From contig WION01000050.1 in the NCBI GenBank assembly GCA_015039365.1, positions 177,895 through 241,894 of the forward strand: 64,000 nucleotides of DNA. The letters are read 5' to 3'. Origin of the DNA: Amanita rubescens (taxonomy: Eukaryota > Basidiomycota > Agaricomycetes > Agaricales > Amanitaceae). The position numbers and the translations under genes were made by a program. This document shows, piece after piece, positions 55,019 to 64,000 of this stretch. The notes below the pieces were generated by a model. That model did not search any database and was not told the origin of the DNA. It worked only from the letters and a program-made list of their open reading frames with translations. The number at the start of each line of letters is the position of its first letter. Position 1 is the first letter of the stretch.

Positions 55019-55666
55019 TGTTGTGGGACGGACTACTATATTCTATGAAATAATGAATTCGAGTCGTGCAATACAGTCTTTCCTTCCTGCGCCTGATCTT
55101 GTTTAAGAGATCTATCTGGTTTCGAATTAGTATTATTAATCACGAGTGATCGATCACTTGCAGTACAAATATAACCCAAGCACTAACCTACTACGGCTGC
55201 TCTATCCCGTCGTTCCCTCCTAGGCGCTTTCGAACCGCCTTTTCTTACCTCATCAGTCACTATGGTCTGCCAAACTCGTACCTATTTCTACAATATTCGA
55301 AACGCGTCGGCAGGACCCCCAGCACCATGATCCTGCTATTGCAATACCCAACGATCTGATCGGTTTTGGTGGCGTCAAATCTTTTTTGTGTTTCCAATGG
55401 TCACGACGAAAGGCTTGGTACTTTCCGTTTCATGTGCTAAGAGCATCGGGTTCGCAGTTTCGTCTAGTGGCTCGTTTCGACCTTGCCAGTCGACGCTCCT
55501 ACAAGTAACGTCACGGTACCCGTTGACATCGCCCACACGGTATTTAGCCAATGACGCAAAATCCACGCGGAACTTTTTGTTCAGTTTAGCTAATTACCAG
55601 CAACTTCTGAAGGTTATTAAAGCAATGGTATAGCAACGGCGACTCTAAGCAAGTCCCAGGGCCATC
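55019..55666. other. 3' flank of PRP3 and promoter of the aspartic protease
   Basis: No gene recognised. The open frame at 55388-55633 shows no domain. Confidence 0.4.
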
Positions 55667-57452
55667 ATGTTTTCCAAGGCGTTGCTTAACGCTTTGATTC
55701 TCGCTCTGGTCGTCGCGCCTAATCTGGTTACTGCTCTCGTCCAGTTACCTCTTACTAGGCATTTTAATCATGCCAATGCGGCGAATATCGTGAAGCACGA
55801 TCAGGCCCGGGCCCGCTACATGATGACTGGGAAGCGTTCTGTTAGCCTTTTCCCAATTATCAACGAGGGTACACTTTACACCGCAGAGATCGGAGTTGGT
55901 AACCCACCCACCAGCTGTAAGTTTTTGGGATTTTAACTACTTGAGTTGACGTCAATAACTTCTTGACAGATATCCTCCTTATCGACACCGGAAGGTGATT
56001 TGTCTCCGCCTCATGTTCCTCTTGAAGTCCTCATCATTTTGCAGTTCAAACACCTGGTTAGGGGCCAACAAGACATACGCCCGGACAAAGTCCAGTATCC
56101 GAACCAAGGAGAGCGTGGTAAACCAAATGTCTTTCTTTGCAAAATGTTTCTTAAAGCTTTTTTTTTGTTCTAGGATATTTCGTACGGCGCTGGAGAATTT
56201 CAAGGTTGTCGTTGGCACTTTCATCGTAACGAAGCCTTTGTTCATGCCCATTTTCTCAAAGGTCTTGAGTACAAAGATTCCGTCACGATCGGAGGCTTGG
56301 TAATTTCCAACCAGTCGATCGGTGTCGGGAGCTTCGTGAGTAGTAATGTTGATCTTAACATTAAACATTCCGACTCAACCAATACTTCATGCCAGTCCTC
56401 CCCAATGCCTTATGCTGTTGATGGCATCTTGGGGTATATTTGTTTTTGTCCGGCTTTGAAAAGCATCACTGACATTCTTGGTTAGAATCGGCCCGGTTGA
56501 CCTTACTCTAGGCATGTTGATCGTATTTTCGGGGATGTGAACTCATTCGTTTTCCAGGAACGCTCTCCCCAAGCAACGCCACTATTCCTACTGTAACCGA
56601 TAACCTATTTTCTCAAGGTCTCATTGAGGCAAACGAGGTCGGAATCTCGTTTGAGCCAACGAATAAGAGTTCAGTTCGGAACGGAGAATTGACATGGGGT
56701 TAGTAATTGCATTCAACATGCTTGGGAAGGAAAATACTTAAAAAATCAACAGGGGGTGTCGACCAATCAAAGTTTTTCGGCAGTCTCCACTATGCGTGAG
56801 CCAGCTTGTTCTTTGTTGGAGATACCGCCGTGACATAATCCTTAGGCCTGTCACGAGCGAATCTCCTTCCAATCATTACTGGGGAATTGGCCAAACCGTT
56901 ATGTACGGTAAGACGACCATCTTAGATAAATCTTCGGTAGGCTACATCGATACTGGTACGTCCGAAAATTCATCATAGATTAAGACGTGCTTGATCACAC
57001 GCTATTCCTAGGCACAACCGGAATTCTCCTTGCGGAGGAGCCGTTCCTGCGGTACCAGAATGCGACGGGCGCTACGTACGACGAGATTACTGGCTTGCTC
57101 AAAATAACTCATGCCCAATACGAGAAACTACTCCCCTTGGATTTCATCATCAACGGCGTACGTCACTGCTATCCACTCTCCCATCTTTATCGTGTTGCTT
57201 AGTTCTGATACCCAGAAAACATTCACCTTGACGCGGAACGCGCAAATATGGCCTCGTGCGTTGAACACCTACCTTGGTGGCATACCTGGCGTTATATATC
57301 TGGTCGTCGCGGATATCGGCGGACCAACTGGTCTAGGGCTTGACTTTGTCAACGGTTATTCCTTCCTTGAGAGATTTTATACCGCTTACGATACTGCCAA
57401 TAAACGAATTGGCTTTGGCGTCACTCCTTTTACTTATGCCAGAGTAAATTAG
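55667..57452 (+). CDS. Secreted aspartic protease (pepsin family A1)
   Basis: A gene of about eleven exons with signal peptide MFSKALLNALILALVVAPN and a propeptide up to about residue 60 (ARYMMTGKRSVSLFPIINEG). The mature part starts YTAEIGVGNPPTSYILLIDT; the first active-site triad is DTGSSNTWLG. Then VDISYGAGEFQGLEYKDSVT (flap region), AVDGILGIGPVDL, SFEPT, and the second triad YIDTGTTG, ending FLERFYTAYDTANKRIGFGV. Both catalytic Asp residues are present, as in polyporopepsin-type enzymes. It lacks a C-terminal GPI signal and is probably released. One intron, near 56510, fits best as a GC-AG intron (GCATGT). An intact extracellular protease for protein use is the natural reading. Confidence 0.9.
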
Positions 57453-57638
57453 CCCTGTAAGGGATGGCTATCGAGTTAGTTTACGCGGACTCTCACATGT
57501 CATCGCCTGGTTATATAGTATCATGGATGGATCCTTATGTCTGGAGCTAATGCACATCAATTGATATATTTACACGAGTAGTACACATGAGTCAAACATC
57601 GCTTAATTCGACCCTCCACTGCAGTTGGAAACTTAGTT

Positions 57639-59956
57639 TCAGCACTGTCTGGAGAAACCAGCGTGCTTCTTTTTGTGTCCATGTCCGTGTCCGTGTCCTG
57701 ACTGTCCCCCGAAATTAGACACATCAGGGCGGCCATGATCACGATCGGGTTGATGGATGGGTTGTTGTTGCGTTGCTGCCAAGATGTTATCCGGTGCTTC
57801 AAGAGAAAGGAACGTCAGCAAAAAGCACGACAAAGTTAAAGGCTCTCTCGTAAACACGTACCCATCAAACTTTCGGCAACTTCAAGTATGTCGACGACTA
57901 GACGCTCAATGAGATCTTGAGTGAGCGTTTCGCGAACTATCAACAACGAATCGGTTGGAATTCGAATGAGAGAGAGAGAGTTCACGTTACTTACCGACCA
58001 CGCGAAGGATTTGAGTTTCTTGTTCATTAGGCGGGGCCTGTTTGAGGATTCAATGAAATTCATACGGAATGAACCTCTAGAAACGTACATTGTAATTGGG
58101 CACAATCCACCCTTTAGTTTTGAGCAACGTCTAGACCAACATGAGTAAATACTTGAAATCGTCAGTCGATCTGTCATAAGCTACCTGAATCCAGCTCTGT
58201 TGCACATGCGGATATTGTTTCTTATAATCATCGCTCAGGCTGAAAACACGGTCTGAATGGATCTATGGATGGGAGAAAACCACTACGGCATACCGGAATG
58301 AGACGACCGGGAGGCCCTTCTGATAGCTCTCTGGGTCATCAGGATGCGCTTCAACCGCCTGATCGGAAATAGGCTTGTGGATATCACTAAAGACCTGTGG
58401 TATAATATCACCTTGAATAATATTCTAAGCCCAGGCAACCATGAACGCACCGTGAAGTAGCTGCCCTCAAGAGCTCTTGACAACATTCGCGCATTGCGTA
58501 AATCTTTCCGAGAAATACTTCGATAACCATCGAACCCCAAATTTAGGAAGTTGAACATCTGTGAAATAACCGGCGCAGCCGGCTTCGAGAAATTCCTGTA
58601 GACGTTGCTTAGCGAAACTATTGATGGTACCCTCTAATTTTGACATACAGGGTGAACGTGTATTCAGTGCTTCCCAGGTAATCTATTTTTATTCAGTATC
58701 AGATTTTGAGTTTGCATATAAAAGGACATACGAAGTTCGAAGACGAGGTCCTTGTGCAAGTATTCCTGGTCTCTCCAGACGATCCAGCCCAATCCTGGAT
58801 ATACAAGACCGAATTTGTGTCCGGAAGTGTTGATAGATACTACGCGCGGAACATCAAAGCCCCATTTGAGACTCGGATAAGCGAAGGGCGCGATAAATCC
58901 GCCTGAGGCACCGTCTACGTGGATTGGGATATCAAGCCCCGTGCGTGTTTGAAGATCGTTCACTAGCAAAATCTTAGTGGTTCTTAATAATACTAAAGGG
59001 AGATAAACCCACGAAGATCGTTCATCAGCTGAACGTTCTCGAAGTGACCGGTGTACGTGCTTCCCAAGATAACCATGACACCAATGGTGTTTTCGTCAAT
59101 GTACTGCAAGGCATCATGGGGATCCATAATGAAACCATTTGAGGCCTTGACAGGCACAAGGCGCGTCTCCACTTCGAAGTATCTATTCATAGAATTTTAG
59201 TCACCACATGATGTTCTAATTTAGGAACAGGTACCTTGCGAATTTCTCCAAGGCGACTTGGGCGTTGGCACCAAAAACAATATTTGGTTTGGAAGCATCT
59301 TTCTCGGCTGCCTTTCGGGCTTCTTGCCATCTCCGTTTCAAGGCCAACCCGCCTAGCATAATAGCCTCAGAGGAACCTGCCGTTGCAGTTCCAACTGCTT
59401 TGGAATCTTTGGGTGCTTTCCAAAGATCGGCAACTGGAAATTGATCAATCACCATGTTCCAACGAATCAACCGGACATACTCATGGAGACACATCTGTTG
59501 TGGATATTGGCTGACGCGGGGTATTCATCAAGATCGACGATGTTCTTATTGATGTTCTCAAGGAAGATCTTCTCCCCTTCAGGCGGCATCCAGGTGTGCA
59601 CGAATCTGGGTTTTGCGCGCATATATGCGACCAGTTCGAAACGTGGTAGAATGTTACTTACGACGCGAGGTTCAAGGTAGGATTGCCATCGAGGTTGGTC
59701 TCGTCGTGAAGGAGTTGATATGCAGCCTTCGATGAAATGCCCTGGCGAGGCATGGTGTACTTGGGGACTTCGGCCGCATCTTCGTCGCGCCTGTAGGAAG
59801 TATGATGGACAGTTTGTTTTCCGTGACTCAGATGTTTCTTGTGAGGGTGTTCCTTAGCTTGGTCAATGACTGACTGGGCTTCGACTTGAGAATAGGGGTG
59901 TTAATAAGGCTAATGGCATTTGAAATAGACAACGCACTATGTCGTGATAAAACCAT
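57639..59956 (-). CDS. GAD: Glutamate decarboxylase (PLP-dependent) with GH-repeat tail
   Basis: More than ten exons. The start [20 protein letters not shown] splices to [20 protein letters not shown]. Then [60 protein letters not shown] (Asp of the PLP site) and [20 protein letters not shown] with the PLP-binding Lys in SGHK. Later blocks are [17 protein letters not shown] and [13 protein letters not shown]. The C-terminal exon ends [20 protein letters not shown], a Gly-His repeat. The enzyme converts glutamate to GABA in the cytosol and takes part in the GABA shunt and acid or oxidative stress. Some fungal GADs bind calmodulin; I see no clear site. All exons are open. Confidence 0.92.
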
Positions 59957-60283
59957 ATTGCTGAAAGGCGAGTGAGGTAAAGAAGAGCGAGGCGGAGACG
60001 AGGTATTTAAATGTGGGGAATATCTTTTTAAAATAAATAAATTCAATCTTCACATGGTAGGAAACGACATCAGAAATGCGAAGCTTCTCCAGCTCCTACC
60101 TACTCCCTCGTGCTTCCTTTCGAAGGATCCATCAGAAATATATAAGTGGCCGGTCTGCGGTGATTGGTGATTATACTTTTCTGAACTACGGATTAAGGCA
60201 ATGGTAACACACGATGCCCGACAGTCCAAATGTAAACCGAAAGCAGATAGAGTAATTGGTGATCAGTAGCGATAAAGTAGTCC

Positions 60284-61446
60284 TCAAGTTGCCTTATCTA
60301 GAATACCGTTTGTCAGATGATCCTTCCATTTGCTACCTTTTCCTGGCATGACATCACTTTGAACGATTTTTCTCTGTGCAACGATGCTGGGAACTACCGA
60401 GTAACCTTTCAATCTTCCGCTTTCGATCAACCATGCTATAGCCTGGTCGATAGCTCGGGAGTAGGCGAATGGAGTATATTGGAGATGTAAGAGAAGTCGC
60501 CGGGCACCCATTCTGGTAAGCGCATACGCATGCGTGCATTTCGGACTGCGTGATGGGTACAGCATCGATCTGCTCGAATTCCATGGTTCTTGATTGGGAC
60601 CAGTCAAAGGCTTCGATTTTGATTCGTCAGACCAACAGTGACCTATCATGATGATGAATCGTTTAATCGATCGCAGTGATACAGTGGCTTACCGAGAAAC
60701 ACGATATCCCAGTCGGGTGGCAATAAAGGCCAAAGATTGCGCAGTTGCGATTTGATGTCGGATTCCATATCGACGTCATCTTCAAGGACCAAAACAGAGC
60801 TCCACGGGTCAAGTCCTTCTTCGTTGGAAATAAGTTGGATAACCGAGAGATGAGAATGCCAACAAGCAACTCGAGCTGGCGTAAGCAGGCGGTTTAATGG
60901 TAGCTTCGGATCGTATTTTGGGATATGAAAATTTTTCGTAACGCAAGTCAATGGATGGACAGGATTAGAAAGCCAGGTCTCAGCCAGAAGCTGGAGAGAT
61001 GCGGGGGTGAGGAAATCTGAGCTCCAAAGGTGTAGGGATTTCATAGATAAGGCGGAAGAATTCAAGTCGCCAGGCCACGCAAAATTGCAATTGGTTCCAT
61101 TCTTTTCGCATTCTTCGCGAAGTATCTTCACTCGTTGCATGATCGCGTGTATTACCGAGCTATCATTCGGAGTAGCAGGAAAGTACGCCCAACGAAGTCC
61201 AAGGTACTTTCTAAGACGTTCCATTTCTTGTCTTCGTCCCGTTCGCTGCGGCAGTGACACAACATATATCTCTGACATGACGCCAAGAGTTGAAGAGTCG
61301 GCCAGAGGCGACGCAGATGCCTGAGCTTGATTTCCTAGTTGAACTCGAGTAACAAACCCAGTAGGATATACATAGAAGGAATAGTAGAATCCCAGAATGG
61401 AGACGGAAATCAAGCAGAACGCTAAAACACGTAAGTACCTCGCCAT
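60284..61446 (-). CDS. Glycosyltransferase family 25-like membrane protein
   Basis: Two exons joined at 60646 (FLG|HCWSDES). A type II membrane anchor is visible (VLAFCLISVSILGFYYSFYV). The catalytic part starts IYVVSLPQRTGRRQEMERL, the N-terminal block of GT25, which in that family binds the nucleotide sugar. It has RVACWHSHLSVIQLISNEEG, SVLVLEDDVDMESDIKSQL with the EDD metal-binding motif, and LPPDWDIVFLGHCW. The second exon carries CTHAYALTRMGARRLLLHL and IDQAIAWLIESGRLKGYSVV, as in GT25 proteins of fungi. Probably Golgi or ER; the acceptor is unknown (collagen galactosyltransferases and LPS enzymes are the characterised relatives). Intact. Confidence 0.85.
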
Positions 61447-61949
61447 AGGAACAGGAAGTCACGCATCACAACGTGACTGACTTGTTTATCCATATGTAAC
61501 CAATAAATTCTAGTGTGGGGTCCAACGGCCCTGAGGCTTAAAACATACATGGCATCCATCCAGGACGCTTCGTGACTGCGGAAAATGTCCAATTCCTACA
61601 GTCATAAGGTATGCGCAAGTTTAGCGTTTATTATTGTACCCAGCAGGCCTGTTCAAGAAGCTCACACATTGCTAGGTTATTATCTTCTATAGCAACCAAG
61701 CGAATATTACCGCACATACGCAATGCCTGGAGTAGGACTATTTTCACCTCACTCGAAAGGTACGCTTACGCGTGTATTAATGAGGGTGACGCCTTATAAC
61801 ATACATGTCAATACGACAGATCGTAAATTATGTCCACGCCCTCGGCAACCTGTCGTACGTACTTCTAAATAAAAAGTTCTTCGACTGTAGCAAATAAAGG
61901 AGTTAGGATATCAGCAATGTTCATATATTAAGGAAACAGAAAGTAAGTA
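61447..61949. other. No supported gene
   Basis: Spacer between the GT25-like gene start and the stop of the next minus-strand gene. Confidence 0.4.
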
Positions 61950-62579
61950 TTAGTCCAGGGCTTCGTCATTTACTCCTTTGGACGTCGTTGATTTATTGAT
62001 AGCCCCTTCCTGGCTCTGGCTGAAATGCTGCAATGCCAATGCGGAACTCCCCGATGTGGGAGTGACCATGTATTCCCCTTCATCATCCACCAACCATGTG
62101 CCATGAGGTCCAACCGCTTGATGTCCAAATCTAGCGGTTGGAGAGTCGCGTAAAGCCTTATCCAAATCCATCCCCCACGGTATCGTGCTGTCCGGAGCGA
62201 GAGGTGGACGTACTAGTCTATGTGCATTCGCTGGTTTTGAGTGATGCTTCTCTCGACGCCGTGGAGCATGAATGGAGGGAGGTAAGAATGGCATGGATGA
62301 TACAGGCGTGACAATGTTGTCGCACTGGGAAGATTCTTCGGTGGCAAGGGTGCCTTCCAGCAGAGAAGGATTGGATTTAGGCGCCGTCTCGGAGTAAGTC
62401 CAGCGCCAGTGCTTCCCTTCGCCCGTGTCGGACGTTGTGACTTGAAGGATAGTCCCGTCAGAGAGTCTGGACATATCATACCCGTTGGCGGGTATCTGTA
62501 TGGTCGAAAGACAACGCGCAGCTTCCTGTTGGGCACGTCGGCTACGTGTGATCACAGGCATGGGGGTGAATCGTGACAA
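61950..62579 (-). CDS. Hypothetical protein, 209 residues
   Basis: A single open exon. The N-terminus is basic (PVITRSRRAQQEAARCLSTI). A tidy motif, DGTILQVTTSDTGEGKHWRW, then Ser/Pro-rich low complexity, PRRREKHHSKPANAHRLVRP, IPWGMDLDKALRDSPTARFG and HGTWLVDDEGEYMVTPTSGS follow. I know no domain with these features. Composition and length support a real gene; it may be a disordered nuclear protein. Nothing nearby indicates its role. Confidence 0.6.
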   Translation of the reverse strand: MSRFTPMPVITRSRRAQQEAARCLSTIQIPANGYDMSRLSDGTILQVTTSDTGEGKHWRWTYSETAPKSNPSLLEGTLATEESSQCDNIVTPVSSMPFLPPSIHAPRRREKHHSKPANAHRLVRPPLAPDSTIPWGMDLDKALRDSPTARFGHQAVGPHGTWLVDDEGEYMVTPTSGSSALALQHFSQSQEGAINKSTTSKGVNDEALD

Positions 62580-63357
62580 AACGGTTGGATGGGGCCCTGA
62601 CGGTAAGACTGGTGCCGCTTTATCTTATATGTCCGTGATCTGACACATTATTAAGCCTTATTTCTTTGTTAAGCTGTTAAGCTTACCCATAATTCAAAGC
62701 TAGGCTGCACAATTAACCATCATCCTGGGGGACAGACAAAGAAAACACGTCGCATGTTGACCACCAAATAATTGTGTGCCGACCCCAATGCGGCGCAGTC
62801 GAAACGACACAAAAACGTGTTCGCATGATCGGTCATGCTTGGATTTAAACGCCAGATCCTATATCGATATCGATGCTACGAGTTGATTGTGCTTGACCAG
62901 GAAAATTCGTCGACAAGCCATTAAAAATCGATCGTCGTGACGTACAATTGACCGTTCTGCCGGAACCGAGATGGCCGTTCTGGATCTACGGTGTCCAATG
63001 ACCTCTGTCGTTTTCCCCTCCATCTCCGACGTGTCGTTCCGCCGAGGGGTACGTCGCCGAAGATGTCAAGTCATTTTGGCCAACAATAAAGGGTCCTATC
63101 TATTTTAGGGTATAGTTGCCTATTTTGGCGATGAGCAGGTTGGCACCGCCCTTCATTAGCCTCAACCCTGCTGTGCACAATGGACTTGGTAAGCGACCGG
63201 AGGATATTTAAATGTCAAAGACCTTAACGACCTTATGATTCTCAGTCGTAACTTTGCAAATACAATAACCGCGAATTGCTATTATACTAAACAACAGTGT
63301 AAGTCCAACTACTGTTTACGACATCAACAAAAGCAATGAGTAAACATTAGAACCAGG
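62580..63357. other. Intergenic, promoter side of two divergent genes
   Basis: No gene. Contains GATATCGATATCGATGC-type repeats near 62862. Confidence 0.4.
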
Positions 63358-64000
63358 ATGTCCGGCAGCACCAGCAAGAAGACGCACTCGAAGTACAAAC
63401 CTCACCCCATATTCGGGACAAACCCGTTGAAACCTATCCTTCAGTTCTTTTCACCTAAGAAGACACCGAGCGAGTCGCGGCCAATGATCCAGCAGGATTC
63501 CATTGTTCTCCCAGGTTCATACCCCCTTGGCCCACATCTCCGGAAACAAGACAGTATGACCAGCGATGAAACACAATCAATCGCGTCCTCCACAACCACC
63601 ACCTCCAAGAGTAGCGATGGGCGTCGTAAACGACGCCTGGAACGTACGAAAAGCCGCATGGCTCTTCCAACTCCACGTCACGCGACTTCTGGTCCGAAAG
63701 CATCGGCTCGCCGACTCAAATCGAGTAAATCCAAGTCATTCGAGCGTCTTAATGAAGAGGTTCAAAAGACGATAAAGCCTACCTCGAATCTAAGCAACGA
63801 TGACCGCATCTTCGTTAACCAATTGGAGAAGTTAACCTGGACACGCGAATTTAGGACCGAGCTGGTAGCAGCACGCGACACAGCCGACCGCGCGAGCGTT
63901 CGTGCCTCGGATAAGATTCATAGACGCGACGAGAAGCTCGCCAAGCTGCTTGACGACGAGAAGGAGGCGAGGAAGCAGCTGGAGAAAGAGACGGCGAAGA
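63358..64000 (+). CDS. Hypothetical basic coiled-coil protein, 5' part only
   Basis: An open frame starts ATG at 63358 and is still open at the window edge, 214 codons. It begins MSGSTSKKTHSKYKPHPIFG and LKPILQFFSPKKTPSESRP, has a Ser/Thr-rich stretch (DETQSIASSTTTTSKSSDGR), a basic block RRKRRLERTKSRMALPTPRH and, from about residue 150, a charged heptad-like helix (RRDEKLAKLLDDEKEARKQL). The repeated basic patches suggest a nuclear or nucleic-acid-associated protein. I cannot name a family from this half. Confidence 0.65.
   Translation, partial: MSGSTSKKTHSKYKPHPIFGTNPLKPILQFFSPKKTPSESRPMIQQDSIVLPGSYPLGPHLRKQDSMTSDETQSIASSTTTTSKSSDGRRKRRLERTKSRMALPTPRHATSGPKASARRLKSSKSKSFERLNEEVQKTIKPTSNLSNDDRIFVNQLEKLTWTREFRTELVAARDTADRASVRASDKIHRRDEKLAKLLDDEKEARKQLEKETAK

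Noticed and set aside
1..64000. CRISPR arrays, bacterial operons or riboswitches
   Set aside because: The whole window has eukaryotic gene structure; the only tandem repeats are minisatellites and gene duplicates without spacer-repeat regularity.

Overview
This window looks like nuclear DNA of a mushroom-forming basidiomycete (Agaricomycetes, probably Agaricales). Genes are dense and split by many roughly 45-60 base GT-AG introns. Families typical of this group are present: F-box-like proteins with leucine-rich tails, a tectonin lectin, small beta-trefoil inhibitor-like proteins, an EEP-fold hydrolase, an Hva1_TUDOR protein and a GH-repeat-tailed glutamate decarboxylase. No bacterial features (operons, Shine-Dalgarno sites, CRISPR) are seen. 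Gene models below were spliced by hand from reading frames and splice motifs, so intron borders are proposals.

Left part (0.5-11.5 kb): an F-box/LRR-like gene, the TFIIA small subunit, a GT61-like glycosyltransferase, a tandem pair of GPI-anchored surface proteins (one with a Cys-rich module, one without), and a second F-box-like gene. From 11.7 to 21 kb the DNA is scarred by mobile elements. A large oxygenase-like gene is interrupted by a solo-LTR-like insertion with a 4-base target duplication. A 1.87 kb CACTG/CAGTG terminal-inverted-repeat element follows, then an intact EEP hydrolase, a frameshifted HTH/integrase-type relic, and a poly(A)-tailed retroposon with a 10-12 base target duplication.

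Middle part (21-47 kb): an accessory region rich in small beta-trefoil-type (peptidase inhibitor I66-like) genes. At least seven related units lie in about 1.2 kb repeats, some intact (30.5, 31.7, 32.8, 44.6, 46.4 kb) and some broken (25.0, 34.6, 36.0, 42.7 kb). Between them lie a six-repeat tectonin beta-propeller lectin, a Lon protease fragment, an HNH-like gene, a kinase-like pseudogene and an ORF that begins with the N-terminus of ubiquitin and then becomes Ser/Thr- and Gln/Pro-rich. Tectonins and trefoil inhibitors are known fungal defence proteins against grazers, so the region reads as a turning-over defence locus; that is inference.

Right part (47-64 kb): a segmental duplication in which the left copy kept the trefoil gene and the right copy kept the mitochondrial ribosomal protein L16 gene. 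A conserved housekeeping block follows: mrpL16 and PRP3 (divergent, 83 bases apart), a secreted aspartic protease, glutamate decarboxylase, a GT25-like glycosyltransferase, an unknown protein, and the start of a basic coiled-coil protein that runs off the right end.
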